Assembly (NCBI GenBank): GCA_014621425.1
Contig: JAANBB010000132.1
Span: 1 to 64,000, forward strand
From: Cylindrodendrum hubeiense
Taxonomy: Eukaryota > Ascomycota > Sordariomycetes > Hypocreales > Nectriaceae
Direction: 5' to 3'
DNA: 64,000 nt
Shown: positions 12,024 to 23,600 of the stretch, in pieces
How the letters are laid out: the number at the start of each line of letters is the position of its first letter
Numbering within the stretch: position 1 is the first letter of the stretch
The notes under the pieces: generated by a model
Seen by the model: only the letters and a program-made list of their open reading frames with translations
What the model was told of the DNA's origin: nothing
The model's database searches: none
Made by a program: the position numbers and the translations under genes

Positions 12024-12950
12024 TCACGTCGCCGTAGGTTCAACCGGCTTTTCAATGTGATCCCACTCCTTCATATTGTGCTTTTCCTTTTCGTCTCCAT
12101 CATCGTTGTCGGAGCCTTTGTCGTCATGCTCTTGCTCGTCCCTGTGTCCCTCACTCTCATCATCCGAGTATTGGCTCTGGATCTCAACCTCCTCAGCGAG
12201 TAATAGACGCACCCTCTCGATGCGAGTCATGGCACCCTCCAACTTGTCCAGCCTGCGGCGCTTCTCAGTGTCCCTGCGTTCTAACTCGCCCACGCGCTCT
12301 TCGAGTTTTGCTCGCGCGCGGCGTTCTTCAGCGACCATCTCATTGGCCTGCTCAAAAAGAGCGGCGCTTAGCTCCTCGACCTCGCGACTCGTGACGGCAA
12401 CCTGGGTCTCCGCCTCCTTGCGCAGGCCCTGCTCGCGGGTCAAGGCCTCGATCAGATCCTCGTTGGAGGGAGAGGATGGTGGGATTGGGTTGCTAGTATT
12501 GCGGTGGGCGGTGCGGGGCGAGGTGTCGATGGTGCGTAGATCTGGCGTGGATTTGCGCGGGGAGAGAAGGGCGGAGAGGCGGGAGGTGCCAGACTGGAGG
12601 AAAGAGACGCGGGGATTCGCGGTGGGCGTGGTAGGCGTAGTAGGCTGCCGTTGCCGTTGTAGTTGTTGATTTTGTGCCTGGGGGTCGAGTTGGTTCTGTG
12701 GGAGTTGGGCTCGCAGCCTGGTGAGCTCGTCTTCGTAGTCGGCCCAGCGATCGACAGCGGCGGTGGCCTTGTCGTTGAGGATGCGGACTTGGACCTCGAG
12801 GTCGCGGACCTTGGCCTGGGAATCAAGCAGCTCGGCGTGAGCTTGGTCGATCGGAGGGAGGTTGTAGCCGCAGCCCGGGCAGCACGTGGACAAGGGCGGT
12901 TGTGTGGGGAGCGTCGGCGTGGCCATGGTCATGACCATTGTCGTTGACAT
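12024..12950 (-). CDS. sec2: Sec2-domain Rab guanine nucleotide exchange factor
   Basis: Single exon, 308 residues from the ATG at 12950. A CPGCGYNLPP segment lies near residue 25, then a short coiled coil (LLDSQAKVRDLEVQVRIL...), a Ser/Thr/Pro-rich linker, and a long coiled coil of about 90 residues (EDLIEALTREQGLRKEAE...MTRIERVRLLL) matching the Sec2 GEF coiled coil, which activates Sec4/Rab8 GTPases on secretory vesicles. The C-terminus is strongly acidic (DDKGSDNDDGDEKEK). It is much shorter than budding yeast Sec2, lacking the long vesicle-targeting region. Upstream in-frame sequence is open to 13079 but has no ATG there; the first of four clustered ATGs (at 12950, 12938, 12932 and 12926) was taken, so the exact start is uncertain. 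Confidence 0.8.
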   Translation of the reverse strand: MSTTMVMTMATPTLPTQPPLSTCCPGCGYNLPPIDQAHAELLDSQAKVRDLEVQVRILNDKATAAVDRWADYEDELTRLRAQLPQNQLDPQAQNQQLQRQRQPTTPTTPTANPRVSFLQSGTSRLSALLSPRKSTPDLRTIDTSPRTAHRNTSNPIPPSSPSNEDLIEALTREQGLRKEAETQVAVTSREVEELSAALFEQANEMVAEERRARAKLEERVGELERRDTEKRRRLDKLEGAMTRIERVRLLLAEEVEIQSQYSDDESEGHRDEQEHDDKGSDNDDGDEKEKHNMKEWDHIEKPVEPTAT

Positions 12951-14009
12951 GGCGGGAGCCCGTACACAAGGGGCGAGGGCGCTGTCGTCTTCCTGGCGAG
13001 GTGGTAATAGAGGTTGTGTGTTTGCGGCGGAGGTTGCGGTGGTGGTTGCGAGGGACAAGGTGCGTCGACAGAGAGCCAAGGGATGGATGATGACGGAGAG
13101 GCCCGTCTTATTTTGGGAGTGGGTAGGTCAAGGTCAGGTCAGTGGCCTGCCGAGGCGGGCGGTGGCTTTGCGACAGGGCCCCGTCACACTGTCACAGCCA
13201 AGGGTGGCGCGTGCCAAACAAGTTACGAATATGTGAGGTGCGTAAAGGGAGGCGCGGCATTCAATAGCATTTCGCGCTACGCACATAGTGATTACCTTCT
13301 ATTCCTGGTATTGAGGATGTGGGATTTCGGTTGCTGCGCCTCGTAGTTGGCAGCCCCTCGCGCGTTCGTCGTTAGCGGAGACAGGATTAGTGGTGCAAGC
13401 CAGCATGTGCAGCAGCATGCACCAGCGGAATCGTCGGCGGTCCCCACCTTAGACGTCACAGCAAATCCATCCTGTGGAATCGAGGACCTGAGACAAGATC
13501 CGCTGGGGAGTAATTGGTAATTAAGCGACACACGTGGCAATTGAGTCGCAAAGAGCTCTTCTCTCTATTGATAAAGCCAGGCTGGCAGACTGGCAGCTTG
13601 TGGTGGTGATGCCCGAGCAAGGGTCCTTGGCGGGGTATTGGTGCTGCCTATGGGATCACCTCCTGTCATCTATTTTTGGGTATATTTGCGACAGGTAGAA
13701 ACATGGCCGCCCAGCCGCGAAAGCAATTGCGCCAGGTAGATAATCGTCTCCAGTTAGCAATCATATCTCCATGTGATGGATCATGGACGCTCGTTTGTGG
13801 AGGTGCCTGGTGCCTCATAAGCAACAACATGACATGCTGCGGCGCTCCCTTCCTTTCTGCATCAACGGCACCATCATCCAACTGCATACCGGTAAGAGCC
13901 ACTTGTCCAAGGCAAACCTCTGGCAGAATTACTCTGAGACGTATTCCAGCCTAGGCCATCATTGCATTCCAGAGGCACCAGGAACTGACATGGTGACAGT
14001 GCACCTCGC
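12951..14009. promoter_or_regulatory. Intergenic upstream region of the sec2-like gene
   Basis: About 1.06 kb between the sec2-like start and the csl4 stop, both on the minus strand. Short open frames exist at 13666-13954 on both strands, but they overlap each other and resemble nothing recognisable. I see no gene. Confidence 0.45.
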
Positions 14010-14698
14010 TCAACTGGGCTTGGCAACCTTTCTGGGCTCGCTGATGCCCGTCTCGGCGTCCTTGTATTCTTTCCAACTCACCGGAACCATGTCGTTTCCG
14101 GCCTCGCTGATCGCCATAATAACTCCGAGCTCGTTCGAGGCCGTGGAGAGGTAGTAGTTGGCCTGGTCACCGAGCGAAATCTGATCACAACGACACCGGT
14201 TAGCTGGATCCGGCTCGCACAGAAATGAACATGTCTTACCACTTGCGCTCGCACGATATCGCCGGGCTTGAATGACTCGTAGATCTTGACCTTGTCCTTC
14301 TCAGTCGCCCTCACATCCTGCACACGAATGACACCCTGCCACTCTGTTTGCAAGACAGTCTCGCCGACCTGCTGGATCACGACAATCGCCTGTCGGGGCA
14401 TGAGGCGCACGACGCGCGCGAGGACAATGTTGTCGACGTCCGGGAGGATTTCGTGCTTGCTGCCGTGTCGGGAGACGGTGATTGTCGCAAGTTCTTCAAC
14501 GGTCGGGGCGGTGATCTTGTTCAGGCGCTTGGCGGGGCCGGGAGCCTTGGCTGGCGGGATGATGGTGACGCGACCCATCAGGGAAGACACGACGTTGCCC
14601 TCGAAGATGTGAGTGCCTGCGCCGGGGGCGAACCTGGAGGTCGGGCCCAGGACCTTGCCGGGCAAGGCGGTGGAGGGGATGTCGTCGACAGCCGCCAT
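14010..14698 (-). CDS. csl4: Exosome complex subunit Csl4 (EXOSC1)
   Basis: Two exons, 14698-14240 and 14180-14010; 209 residues. The N-terminal part ([31 protein letters not shown]) is the Csl4 N-terminal domain, followed by an S1 RNA-binding fold ([20 protein letters not shown]...GVIRVQDVR...[24 protein letters not shown]) and a short C-terminal segment ([20 protein letters not shown]). It caps the RNA exosome ring used in 3'-5' RNA processing and decay. The intron at 14239-14181 joins AQV to ISLGDQ; without it the conserved second half of the S1 domain is lost. The length fits a fungal Csl4. Confidence 0.92.
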
Positions 14699-16942
14699 GG
14701 TGTTTAGGTTGTGGTGTACGTCGAGACCTCGGCGTTAATTCAGCACCCGGTCTCCGAGAGCAGCAACTAAGCTCTGCACTCAAAGAAGCAATGGGGAACG
14801 AGCAAGGAATCGCTGCACAATGCTATGCGCTATCGGGCAAGACTGGTCGATTGGTTGCTGGTCATGGGACGTGGGACAGAGGCGGGATGCAGCCCTGCAA
14901 GCTCAGCGCAAAAGCTCTGTCGGGATGCTCGCTAGAGTGGAGCCGGAAAGTGGGAGCCGGGGCTCGGCACGTGACGGCGCCGAATGTCTTAAGTCCTTGC
15001 CGACTAACTCCGTCCCGGACGCCTACATATCTGACCGTCTCCACACATGCCGATACGGAGCCGAACCGAAAAATTGGCTTTGGTGCTCGCACCATCTACT
15101 ATGTGCGACAATCCCTGTACCCATGTCGGCCGGAGTATTATGGTTCCTGTGAGTGGGCGGTCGGTGGGCGGTCGGTAGGCTGCCAGCAGAAGCCTTCTGG
15201 CAGACCCTCGGCATGGAGTTGCCTAGCGGCATCAGGCAATTACGGACTAGCCAACCGAGTTGAGCTGGAGTCGGAGGTCGAGTCGGAGGCCGGAGTCAGG
15301 AGAGTCCAGGCAGATATGATGGCTGAATCATTCGCCTCCTCATCCTCGGACGGTTGGCAGACGAAGCTGCTTACATACTTTCCGGGCTAAGGACCACACT
15401 TTTCTTCCCGGAACGGGATACGGGTAGTGGTCGATCTCGGGCGGACGTGTCATGAATAATGCAAGGATCTGGGTGGTCCAGGGATCATGACGAAGCTTGA
15501 CACCCACCGGCACGGCCATTGCAACCAACGACATGGGGATCGCAATGCTGGTGCAAGAAGAAAACCCGAAAATGAAGACGCACGGCCGACTTCCGAATGG
15601 GTTGCCAAAACAGGACGACGAGGGGCCGTCAAAGAGTTGAAGCAGATCCCCCGCACCAAATCACCACCTGCCATTGGACCCTTCTCGACGGACATCGACA
15701 GAACCCAACCAGCCAACCACGGCCCTGGCCACTCTTACGCGGAGGCGTGTGTCTTATCGAGCAGAGAGACTCCACACGACCTCGGCCAAGGCCATTGTGG
15801 GCTAATCAGGACTTACTAGCTGCCCGTTTCCCCCTAGATGTCCGTGGAAAAAAACTGGTCGCGCTCGTTAATACGCGGAGTCGTCAGGCAAGCCGAGCGG
15901 CGCAGCATGGGTCCAGACTTGGACAGAGCTCGCGACTGCAATGTCGCCGCCCGAAGGCCGAGCTGTTGCTGCGTTGCGCTTGCGCTGCGTTGCCTTGGGT
16001 CGCATGGCATGGCATGTCGATGGGTTGGTTAGCATCTCGGCAGCTCGGGTTTGCCATGGCCGCCCCCATCTGCTTTCACCACTCCCAGGCTGTCGCCATT
16101 TCCATGCCTTCTCTCTTGGTCAGTATTTTCGCTCCTGTTTTCCTGTGTTGGCCATTGGGAAATTGCGCGTAATTGAAAGAAAAAAAACCCTTCCACGATA
16201 CCCCTGCGTTGTCGTCATCATCGGCGCCCTCGTCCACATCACCATCATCGCACTTTCTGAATCCCGGTTACCACGAGGTCGGCAACGGACTCTTTCACTA
16301 GTTACCGCCTCCCGCGATTCTGAATACCGTCTCCATAAAGCCATCAACTCGTCACTCCCTGCTTTGTAATCCGACGCCTCAATTCTAGCCTGTCGTCTAA
16401 GTGCACCTATAGTACCCACCTACGCAATCCCGCAACCCACACCCACACGCCCCCCAACAATACCGGCCCATTTCTCTCGTCCTGCTCCGAACCCCGTTTC
16501 GCTGCCTTCTGGGGTTCTTGTGGTCATAATTCTGGTGGTACCACAGCCGTTCCTTCGGCCGACTGTCAACTCAACCCTTACACTTGCACCACTGACCCTG
16601 TTCTCCTTTTTTGGCCGTCACCGGTTCTGTTGCCTCTTTTGATTGTTTCGACTCCCCTTGACTTGAGGATCAAGACCTAATGCCAAGCTCCGCGACGGCA
16701 ATTACATCTTGCTGCTAATAGCCTGCGCGACACAGTCCCGAATGGAGACAATACCCACTCGTACTTATTGAACTCGCCAAGAACCACTATTCTAGCTCCG
16801 CTGGAGAAAAATAACCTTGACGGCATCTCATCCCGGTCTTCTTGTCCTGCAGAACCCGGGTTAACACCAGGGGGGTAGCGCTGGGGCTCTAGATCGAGTG
16901 CCCATTCACACTACGCAACATCTATTCCTTGTTTAAACCAAC
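14699..16942. promoter_or_regulatory. Long divergent upstream region, csl4 / ABC transporter
   Basis: About 2.2 kb without a supported gene. The part from about 16100 to 16940 is CT- and CA-rich (for example cccacacgccccccaac) and looks like a long 5' leader of the transporter. Several small upstream ATGs occur, so translational control is possible but not shown. A short tandem cggtcggtgggcggtcggt lies at 15160-15178. Confidence 0.4.
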
Positions 16943-19900
16943 ATGGCAGACCCTTTGGACAAGGAGCTAAAAGCGCCTGATGTTCAGGCTGCTGTGATCC
17001 AACCCACCAACCTGGATCGCTCAACCGACTCGGATGAGGATCGCGTCGACAAAATTGATGAGAAGGACAGTGACAACATTAGTCATGCCAAAGAAGCCGA
17101 CGACGACGACGACGAACACAAAGGTCCTGAGTTGAGGGTTACGAGGACTTCCGCTTCTGCTGCGACTACAGCCACCCACGCCACGACACAAGCCCCGGCT
17201 CCGGAGAAGAAGCCATGGCACAAGAAACTGAATCCGCTCCGATGGGGTCCTCCACCAGCAGTACCCAAGGAGAAGACTCCCAGCAGAGAATATAAAGCTA
17301 GCTTCTTCAGTCTGTTGACATTTCAATGGATGGCGCCACTGATGGCCGTAAGTTGAACATTTTACATCTTCGCGGTTCTTATATGCAACCCATAACCCCA
17401 TACATTAGCTATGCAATCTTTCGTTACAAGACCAGTTTGGCTAACTATCAACAGAGCGGATATAGGCGCTCCCTGGAAGAAAATGACCTTTGGACAGTCA
17501 ACCCAGATAGGGCCGCTGAACCACTAACCAATACGCTCAAGGCTTCGTTCAAGAGACGTATTGAGAGGGGCGACAAGTACCCGCTTCTGTGGGCAATGCA
17601 CGAGACCTTCAAGTTTGGGATTTGGTTTGGCGGTATTTGCGCATTGTTTACCAACATTATCCAGGTCATCAGTCCCTTTACCCTGAGGTATCTCATCCAG
17701 TTCGCCTCTGACGCCTGGGAGGCGCACCAGACCGGGGGACCGGAGCCTCACATCGGTCGTGGTGTTGGCCTGGCGGTTGGTATCACCCTAATGCAGTTGG
17801 CCCAGAGTTTGGGGACAAATCACTTCATCTACCAAGGCATGATGGTTGGCGGCCAGTTTCGAGGTGTCTTGATCGGGCTTATCTACGAAAAGTCGATGCG
17901 AATCTCTGGACGAGCAAAGGCGGGTGGAGTGAAGCCAACGATGCCGCCAGAGACGGGGGCGGAAGAAGAGAAGGAATCTGACAAGGAGAAGTCAAAGGAC
18001 AAGAAGGGGAAGCCGAACCCGGATGCCCATGATGGTACTGGCTGGGGTAATGGCCGCATCGTGAACCTCATGAGTGTCGACACATACCGTATCGACCAGG
18101 CCTCGTCTCTGTTCCACATGACTTGGACCTCACCCATCCTCGTCCTTGTCACCCTGGCTCTTCTTCTTGTCAACATCACCTACAGCGCTCTTTCTGGTTT
18201 TGGTCTTCTTGTTATCGGCATGCCCTTCCTGACTAAGGCTATCCGCAGCCTCTTCCATCGCCGCCGAGACATCAACAAAATCACCGACGACCGTGTCTCG
18301 CTCACACAGGAGATCTTGCAGTCGGTCCGCTTCGTTAAGTTCTTTGGCTGGGAGAAGGCATTCCTTCAGCGACTGGGCGATTATCGTAACAGAGAGATCT
18401 ACGCCATCCAGGTTCTGCTGGCCATCCGAAATGCTCTCAACGCTGTGAGCATGTCGCTGCCCATCTTTGCATCTATGCTCTCGTTCATTACATACTCGCT
18501 GACCCACAATGGCCTCTCTCCGGCCGAAATCTTCTCATCCCTTGCATTGTTCAATGGCTTGAGAATCCCCCTGAACTTGCTTCCCCTCGTTCTCGGCCAG
18601 GTGGTTGATGCTTGGTCTTCCTTGAAGCGTATTGAAGAGTTTCTCCTTGAAGAAGAGACGACCGAAGAAATGACCATTGAGTCCAAGGGTGAGGATGCAA
18701 TTCGACTGGAGAGCGCTTCATTCACCTGGGAAAGAACGCCAACCATGGAGCCCGAAAAGGCAGCTGGAGACAAAGGAAAGAAACCGAAGAAGGAGAAGCC
18801 CGCGACAAACCCTCAGCCCGATGCCGCGGTTGAAGACACTGCCAGCACCCTCGTTGAGGAGCGGGACCCCTTCAAGCTGCATGATCTGAGCATGAGTGTG
18901 AAACGAAACGAACTGGTTGCCGTTATTGGTTCAGTGGGTAGCGGAAAGAGCTCTCTCCTCTCTGCTCTTGCTGGTGATATGCGAAAGACCGAGGGCGAAG
19001 TGGTATTTGGTGCCTCTCGAGCTTTCTGTCCCCAGTATGCCTGGATCCAGAATACGACACTGCAGAAGAACATCACTTTTGGCAAGGGACTGGATAAGAG
19101 TTGGTATAAGGAGGTTGTTCGGGCGTAAGTCTTCCTCCTTTCACGCTTTGGATTCCATAAACTAACACTTTATAGTTGTGCCCTCCAGGCCGATCTCGAC
19201 ATGCTTCCTAATGGCGATCAGACTGAAATTGGCGAGCGTGGTATTACCATCTCAGGAGGCCAGAAGCAGCGCCTCAACATCGCCCGAGCCATTTACTTTG
19301 ACGCCGACATCGTCCTGATGGACGACCCCCTCAGTGCCGTCGACGCCCATGTCGGCCGCCATATTTTCGACAACGCCATCCTTGGTCTCCTCAAGGACAA
19401 GTGCCGCATCCTCGCGACTCACCAGCTCTGGGTGCTCAACCGCTGCGACCGCATCGTCTGGATGGAGGGGGGCAAGATCCAGGCCATTGACACTTTTGAC
19501 AACCTCATGCGCGAGCACCGTGGCTTCCAGGTCCTGATGGAGACGACGGCCGTTGAGGACCGGAGTGAAGATAATAAGAAGGCGGCTGAAGTGAAGCCTG
19601 AGGACGACAAGAAGGATAAGAAGAAGAAGAAGGGTGCCGCCCTCATGCAGCAGGAGGAGCGAGCCCAGTCTAGCGTTCCGTGGTCAGTCTACACGGCATA
19701 TATCAGCGCCTCTGGATCTCTGCTCAACGCCCCCCTGGTCATCTTCATCCTCCTCCTCTCCCAAGGTACCAACATCATGACCAGCTTGTGGCTCTCGTAC
19801 TGGACTTCTGACAAGTTCAACCTATCGACGGGCGTTTACATCGGAATCTACGCAGCACTCGGTGTAGCCCAGGCCATCTTCCTCTTCATCTTCTCCCTCC

Positions 19901-21480
19901 TGCTGTCCATTCTCGGCACCAACTCGAGCAAGTACATGCTCCAACAGGCCGTCACCCGCGTGCTCCGCGCGCCCATGTCCTTCTTCGATACGACGCCCCT
20001 GGGCCGCATCACCAATCGCTTCTCGCGTGACGTCGATGTGATGGACAACAACCTGACGGACGCCATCCGCATGTTCTTCCTCACCATGGCCATGATCAGC
20101 TCCGTCTTCATTCTCATCATCGCCTACTTCTACTATTTCGCCATCGCCCTCGTCCCGCTCTACATCCTCTTCGTTCTCGCTGCATCCTATTATCGCTCCT
20201 CCGCCCGCGAGGTAAAGCGTTACGAGTCGGTTCTCCGCTCCCACGTCTTTGCGAAGTTCGGCGAGGGTCTCAGTGGCGTGGCCTCGATCCGTGCCTACGG
20301 ATTGCAGGACCGCTTCATCGAGGAGCTGCGTGCGGCCATCGACGACATGAACAGCGCCTACTACATTACGTTTGCCAACCAGCGGTGGCTGTCGATTCGT
20401 ATTGACATTATCGGTGTACTGCTGGTCTTTACCGTCGGCATCCTCGTCGTCACGTCTCGCTTTAGCATCAACCCGTCCATCGGCGGCCTCGTCCTCAGTT
20501 ACATCCTGTCCATTGTCGGCATGATGCAGTTCTCGGTGCGCCAGCTAGCCGAGGTCGAGAACGCCATGAACGCCGTGGAGCGCCTATACTACTACGGCAC
20601 CGAGATTGAGGAGGAGGCTCCCGAGCACACCGTCGAGGTGCGCAAGTCGTGGCCCGAAAAGGGCGAGATCATCTTCGACAACGTCCAGATGCGCTACCGG
20701 GCGAACCTCCCGCTTGTCCTCCAGGGAATGTCAATGCACGTTCAGGGCGGCGAGCGCATTGGAATTGTCGGCCGCACCGGCGCGGGCAAGAGCTCCATCA
20801 TGAGCACGCTGTTTCGCCTGGTCGAGATCTCAGGGGGCCGCATCACCATTGACGGGCTCGACATCTCCACCATCGGCCTACACGACCTGCGCTCGCGCCT
20901 CGCCATCATCCCGCAGGACCCGACGCTCTTCCGCGGCACCGTCCGCAGTAACCTGGATCCCTTCCATGAGCACACTGACATGGAACTGTGGTCCGCCCTG
21001 CGCCAAGCCGATCTTGTCTCCTCGGACGCAAGCGAGTCTCCTAGCGAGGCCCGTCGGCAGGATCCCTCGCGCATCCACTTGGACAGCATTGTTGAAGAAG
21101 ACGGTCTCAACTTCTCCCTCGGTCAGCGCCAGCTCATGGCTCTGGCGCGTGCCCTCGTGCGCGGCTCGCAGATCATCGTCTGCGACGAAGCCACGTCGTC
21201 GGTCGATATGGAAACCGACGACAAGATCCAGACGACCATCGCCACGGGTTTCCGCGGCAAGACCCTGCTGTGCATTGCCCATCGGCTGCGCACCATCATC
21301 GGCTACGATCGCATCTGCGTCATGGATGCGGGCACCATCGCCGAGCTCGACACGCCGCTTGAGCTGTGGAAGCAGGGTGGCATTTTCAGGAGCATGTGTG
21401 ACCGAAGCGGTATCCGTGTCGAGGACATCCAAGGCGCCAAGGACGTATTGGCTGGGCTCGAGAGTGGGGAGGATAATTGA
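16943..21480 (+). CDS. yor1: ABCC-type ABC transporter, Yor1-like multidrug permease
   Basis: Three exons, 16943-17347, 17455-19124, 19176-21480; 1459 residues, close to yeast Yor1. The acidic, Thr/Ala-rich N-terminus (DDDDDEHK) is cytosolic. Then come transmembrane domain 1, nucleotide-binding domain 1 with Walker A GSVGSGKSS (about 627), signature ISGGQKQR (about 717) and IVLMDDPLSAVD, transmembrane domain 2, and domain 2 with Walker A GRTGAGKSS (about 1224), signature FSLGQRQ (about 1338) and IIVCDEATSSVD. No extra N-terminal TMD0 is present, which favours Yor1-type over Ycf1-type. In domain 1 the usual Glu after Walker B is Asp (DDP), typical of degenerate ABCC site 1. Plasma-membrane drug or organic-anion export is inferred from family. 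Lys/Asp-rich loops (KESDKEKSKDKKGK) are cytoplasmic insertions. Confidence 0.92.
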
Positions 21481-22417
21481 TCATGATCTCGACGTTGAAA
21501 AGGTTTGTGATACAGCATACTGGAAGGATGTATATGGATGTTGCATCTACGCACGAGCACTGGAGTAATAATATTTTAAACATCAGCAAACGCAATGATG
21601 GTATATACATGGAGTTGAATTAGATATCAAAAGAGTGTTGCTATTCACACGCATCCGTTGCGTAGATCTGGATAAGTGTACCAATAGCCCATGTCCTAGC
21701 GAGCAGCATTAAACGAGGGCGAGTTCTATCAAAATAATAGTATGACGTATGCCCTTGCACGCAAAGATAATCACCAGATTAATGTCTGACACCAAACCTG
21801 TACTAACTCGTGGCTGCCTATCGGTTTCATATGCTGTCTCCTATTCAGACTGTCTCACCACTTATGCGAACCACAGTTGGAAGTCGCTGCGCTTTCAATC
21901 ACAGTGGCTGAGTTTGTAATGAATGTCTCGTATAAGCCATAATAAATATGTACGACTCGAAACAAAAAGCCTTTCGCGAATAGACCAAGCACCTGACCAC
22001 CAGCCAGTCGGATCCAACTCCTTTCCTCGTCTAAGAGTCGCTATACAACACGAGGAGCGTCGTGGCACTGTTGATCACAACGACTTCCCCTCGTGAGGAA
22101 CCGCTTCCTCCGCCCACGACCATTCATACAAGAAAACCCCGCTGGAATCCCAGGTACCAGCGCATTAAAAGTCCCTAAGGTGAAGAAGAAATATTACTCC
22201 GATGTACTTGATGAAAACAAGAAAACACAGAGTATCCACAAGTCGTTCCCTGAAAATGCCGATCCTTGACGCCGTTGAGTGAACCAATCGATGAAGCCCT
22301 TCCCAAAACCCGATTTTGGTGACCGAGGACAATGGCGTGAAACAGTCGGTCGCATGTACTCAATTCTATACTATACTGCTGACCGCCGCCATGCAACTGC
22401 ACCGCCATGCACTGTAT
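21481..22417. other. Intergenic: convergent 3' regions
   Basis: Between the ABC transporter (+) and the csi2-like gene (-). AT-rich, with no supported gene. If the csi2 frameshift is an artefact, the real csi2 stop lies at 22418-22420. Confidence 0.45.
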
Positions 22418-22543
22418 TTAGAATCGGTTTTGTTGGCCGGGAGGGTTGTTGCCGTATGACGAGTGTCTCGAGGCGGGCATTTGTGGCGGAGGGAGTGCTG
22501 ATGGGTCGTCGGCGAGCAAATCATCGAGGAACGCACTGGGGGG
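22418..22543 (-). pseudogene. Out-of-frame continuation of the csi2-like C-terminus
   Basis: About 40 codons open in the frame adjacent to the csi2-like gene, reading FLDDLLADDPSALPPPQMP and ending QQNRF-stop. Codon content and the acidic Leu-Asp motif look like real coding sequence. No intron with suitable phase was found between the frames: a 47-nt GT-AG candidate at the junction does not give the needed phase. It is listed separately so that the conserved tail is not lost. Confidence 0.6.
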
Positions 22544-23600
22544 CTCGCTGGCTCGGGGGGCGGTTCAGGCTGAGCGACGTGTTGCTGATGTCACGTCGGG
22601 CGTGGAATGAAGGCGAGTCGGGAGGAGACGGGTTCAACGTGTGGCGCGAAGGGTTGGCGAAGCCGCGAGAGTCGGGGCGCAGGTTTGTCAGGCTGATAGA
22701 GTGGTCCGGGTTGGCGCCAGGAGAACTGTTACCAGCTGCGTAGAAGCCCGAGGGCAGGAAGGCTGAACTGCGGTTACCTGCAGCGTTGCCAGAAGCAGCA
22801 GCAGTGGGCGAGAAGAACAGGTTGGACTGGCTCGGGGTAGATGAAAGAATGGGGCCGCGGGTCGTACGGCGGACGCCACGGCCGGCAGCACCCACGGACA
22901 TGTTGGAGCCATTGTCGGTGTACTTGTAGAATGGTGCAGGAGGTGCGGGAAAGCCGACCTTGGTATTGGCATCGTGTTGCGCCTTGGCAGCCCGTTCGAC
23001 GGAGCGGTGAAGAAGGAAGCCAACAATGACGCGCCAAAGCAGAATGCCAATTCCGAAGGCGCCGAGGATGGCACCCACCGCAATGAATACAGTTCCGTCG
23101 GGGGCGCTGGAGTGCTGCATGAAAGGGGCGTTGCTGGTGGGCGGGACAGTCGGCGCCGGGTACGTGGGAATAGACGTAACCTTGGTCAGAGTGGGCATAC
23201 CGGTATTGGCGGATTCGGTGGCGGAAGACGATATCGAGGTGATGGTAGACTGGATATCAGTGGTAGATGACTTGTCTGCCGTGGTAGAGCTGGCCTCCTC
23301 CGTCGAGGACGAGGCTGCATCCTCAGTGGTGGTGGTCTCATCCTGCTGGGTGGAAGAGGCCTTCGCAGTGCTCGACGCTTTCGCAGTGCTTGACGCCTTC
23401 GCAGTGCTCGATTCCTTGGCTGTGGATGAGTCCTCGGCGGTGCTCTGAGAGTCGGCGGTGCTCTGGGAGTCGGCGGTACTCTCTGCGCTGTCACTGTTGT
23501 TGCTCGAGTCCTGGGCATAGACAACGGAGCCGAATAGGGAGATAGAGGCGAGGCCGGAGAGCAGAAGCTCAGGCCCCGGGAGAAAGTTGGCTGGCCGCAT
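22521..23600 (-). CDS. csi2: Csi2-like single-pass membrane protein with Ser/Thr-rich ectodomain (apparent 3' frameshift)
   Basis: As read, 359 residues from the ATG at 23600. A signal peptide (LLLSGLASISLFGSVVYAQ, about 12-30) is followed by a Ser/Thr-rich, probably O-glycosylated region with repeats (SSTAKA, TADSQS), a conserved block APFMQHSSAPDGTVF, one membrane segment (IAVGAILGAFGIGILLWRVIVGFLL) and a cytosolic tail. This matches the Csi2 family, linked in yeast to chitin synthesis. The frame ends in RAPQCVPR at 22521, but from about 22540 the neighbouring frame stays open to a stop at 22418-22420 and encodes PSAFLDDLLADDPSALPPPQ and a tail ending GQQNRF, which looks like the family C-terminus. 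The switch falls at one of two G6 runs (22538-22543, 22555-22560), so one base is probably extra, biologically or by sequencing error. Confidence 0.75.
   Translation of the reverse strand: MRPANFLPGPELLLSGLASISLFGSVVYAQDSSNNSDSAESTADSQSTADSQSTAEDSSTAKESSTAKASSTAKASSTAKASSTQQDETTTTEDAASSSTEEASSTTADKSSTTDIQSTITSISSSATESANTGMPTLTKVTSIPTYPAPTVPPTSNAPFMQHSSAPDGTVFIAVGAILGAFGIGILLWRVIVGFLLHRSVERAAKAQHDANTKVGFPAPPAPFYKYTDNGSNMSVGAAGRGVRRTTRGPILSSTPSQSNLFFSPTAAASGNAAGNRSSAFLPSGFYAAGNSSPGANPDHSISLTNLRPDSRGFANPSRHTLNPSPPDSPSFHARRDISNTSLSLNRPPSQRAPQCVPR
23370..23490 (-). repeat. Short in-frame tandem repeats in the csi2-like ectodomain
   Basis: Units of 18 nt encoding SSTAKA/SSTAKE are repeated about four times, followed by units encoding STADSQ. 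Repeats of this kind are common in fungal wall-anchored stalks and tend to vary in number between strains; the latter is general knowledge. Confidence 0.7.

Noticed and set aside
20849..21568. 239-codon alternative frame over the second ABC nucleotide-binding domain
   Set aside because: Its composition (Ser/Arg/Pro-rich) is that of an out-of-frame reading of a GC-rich exon.
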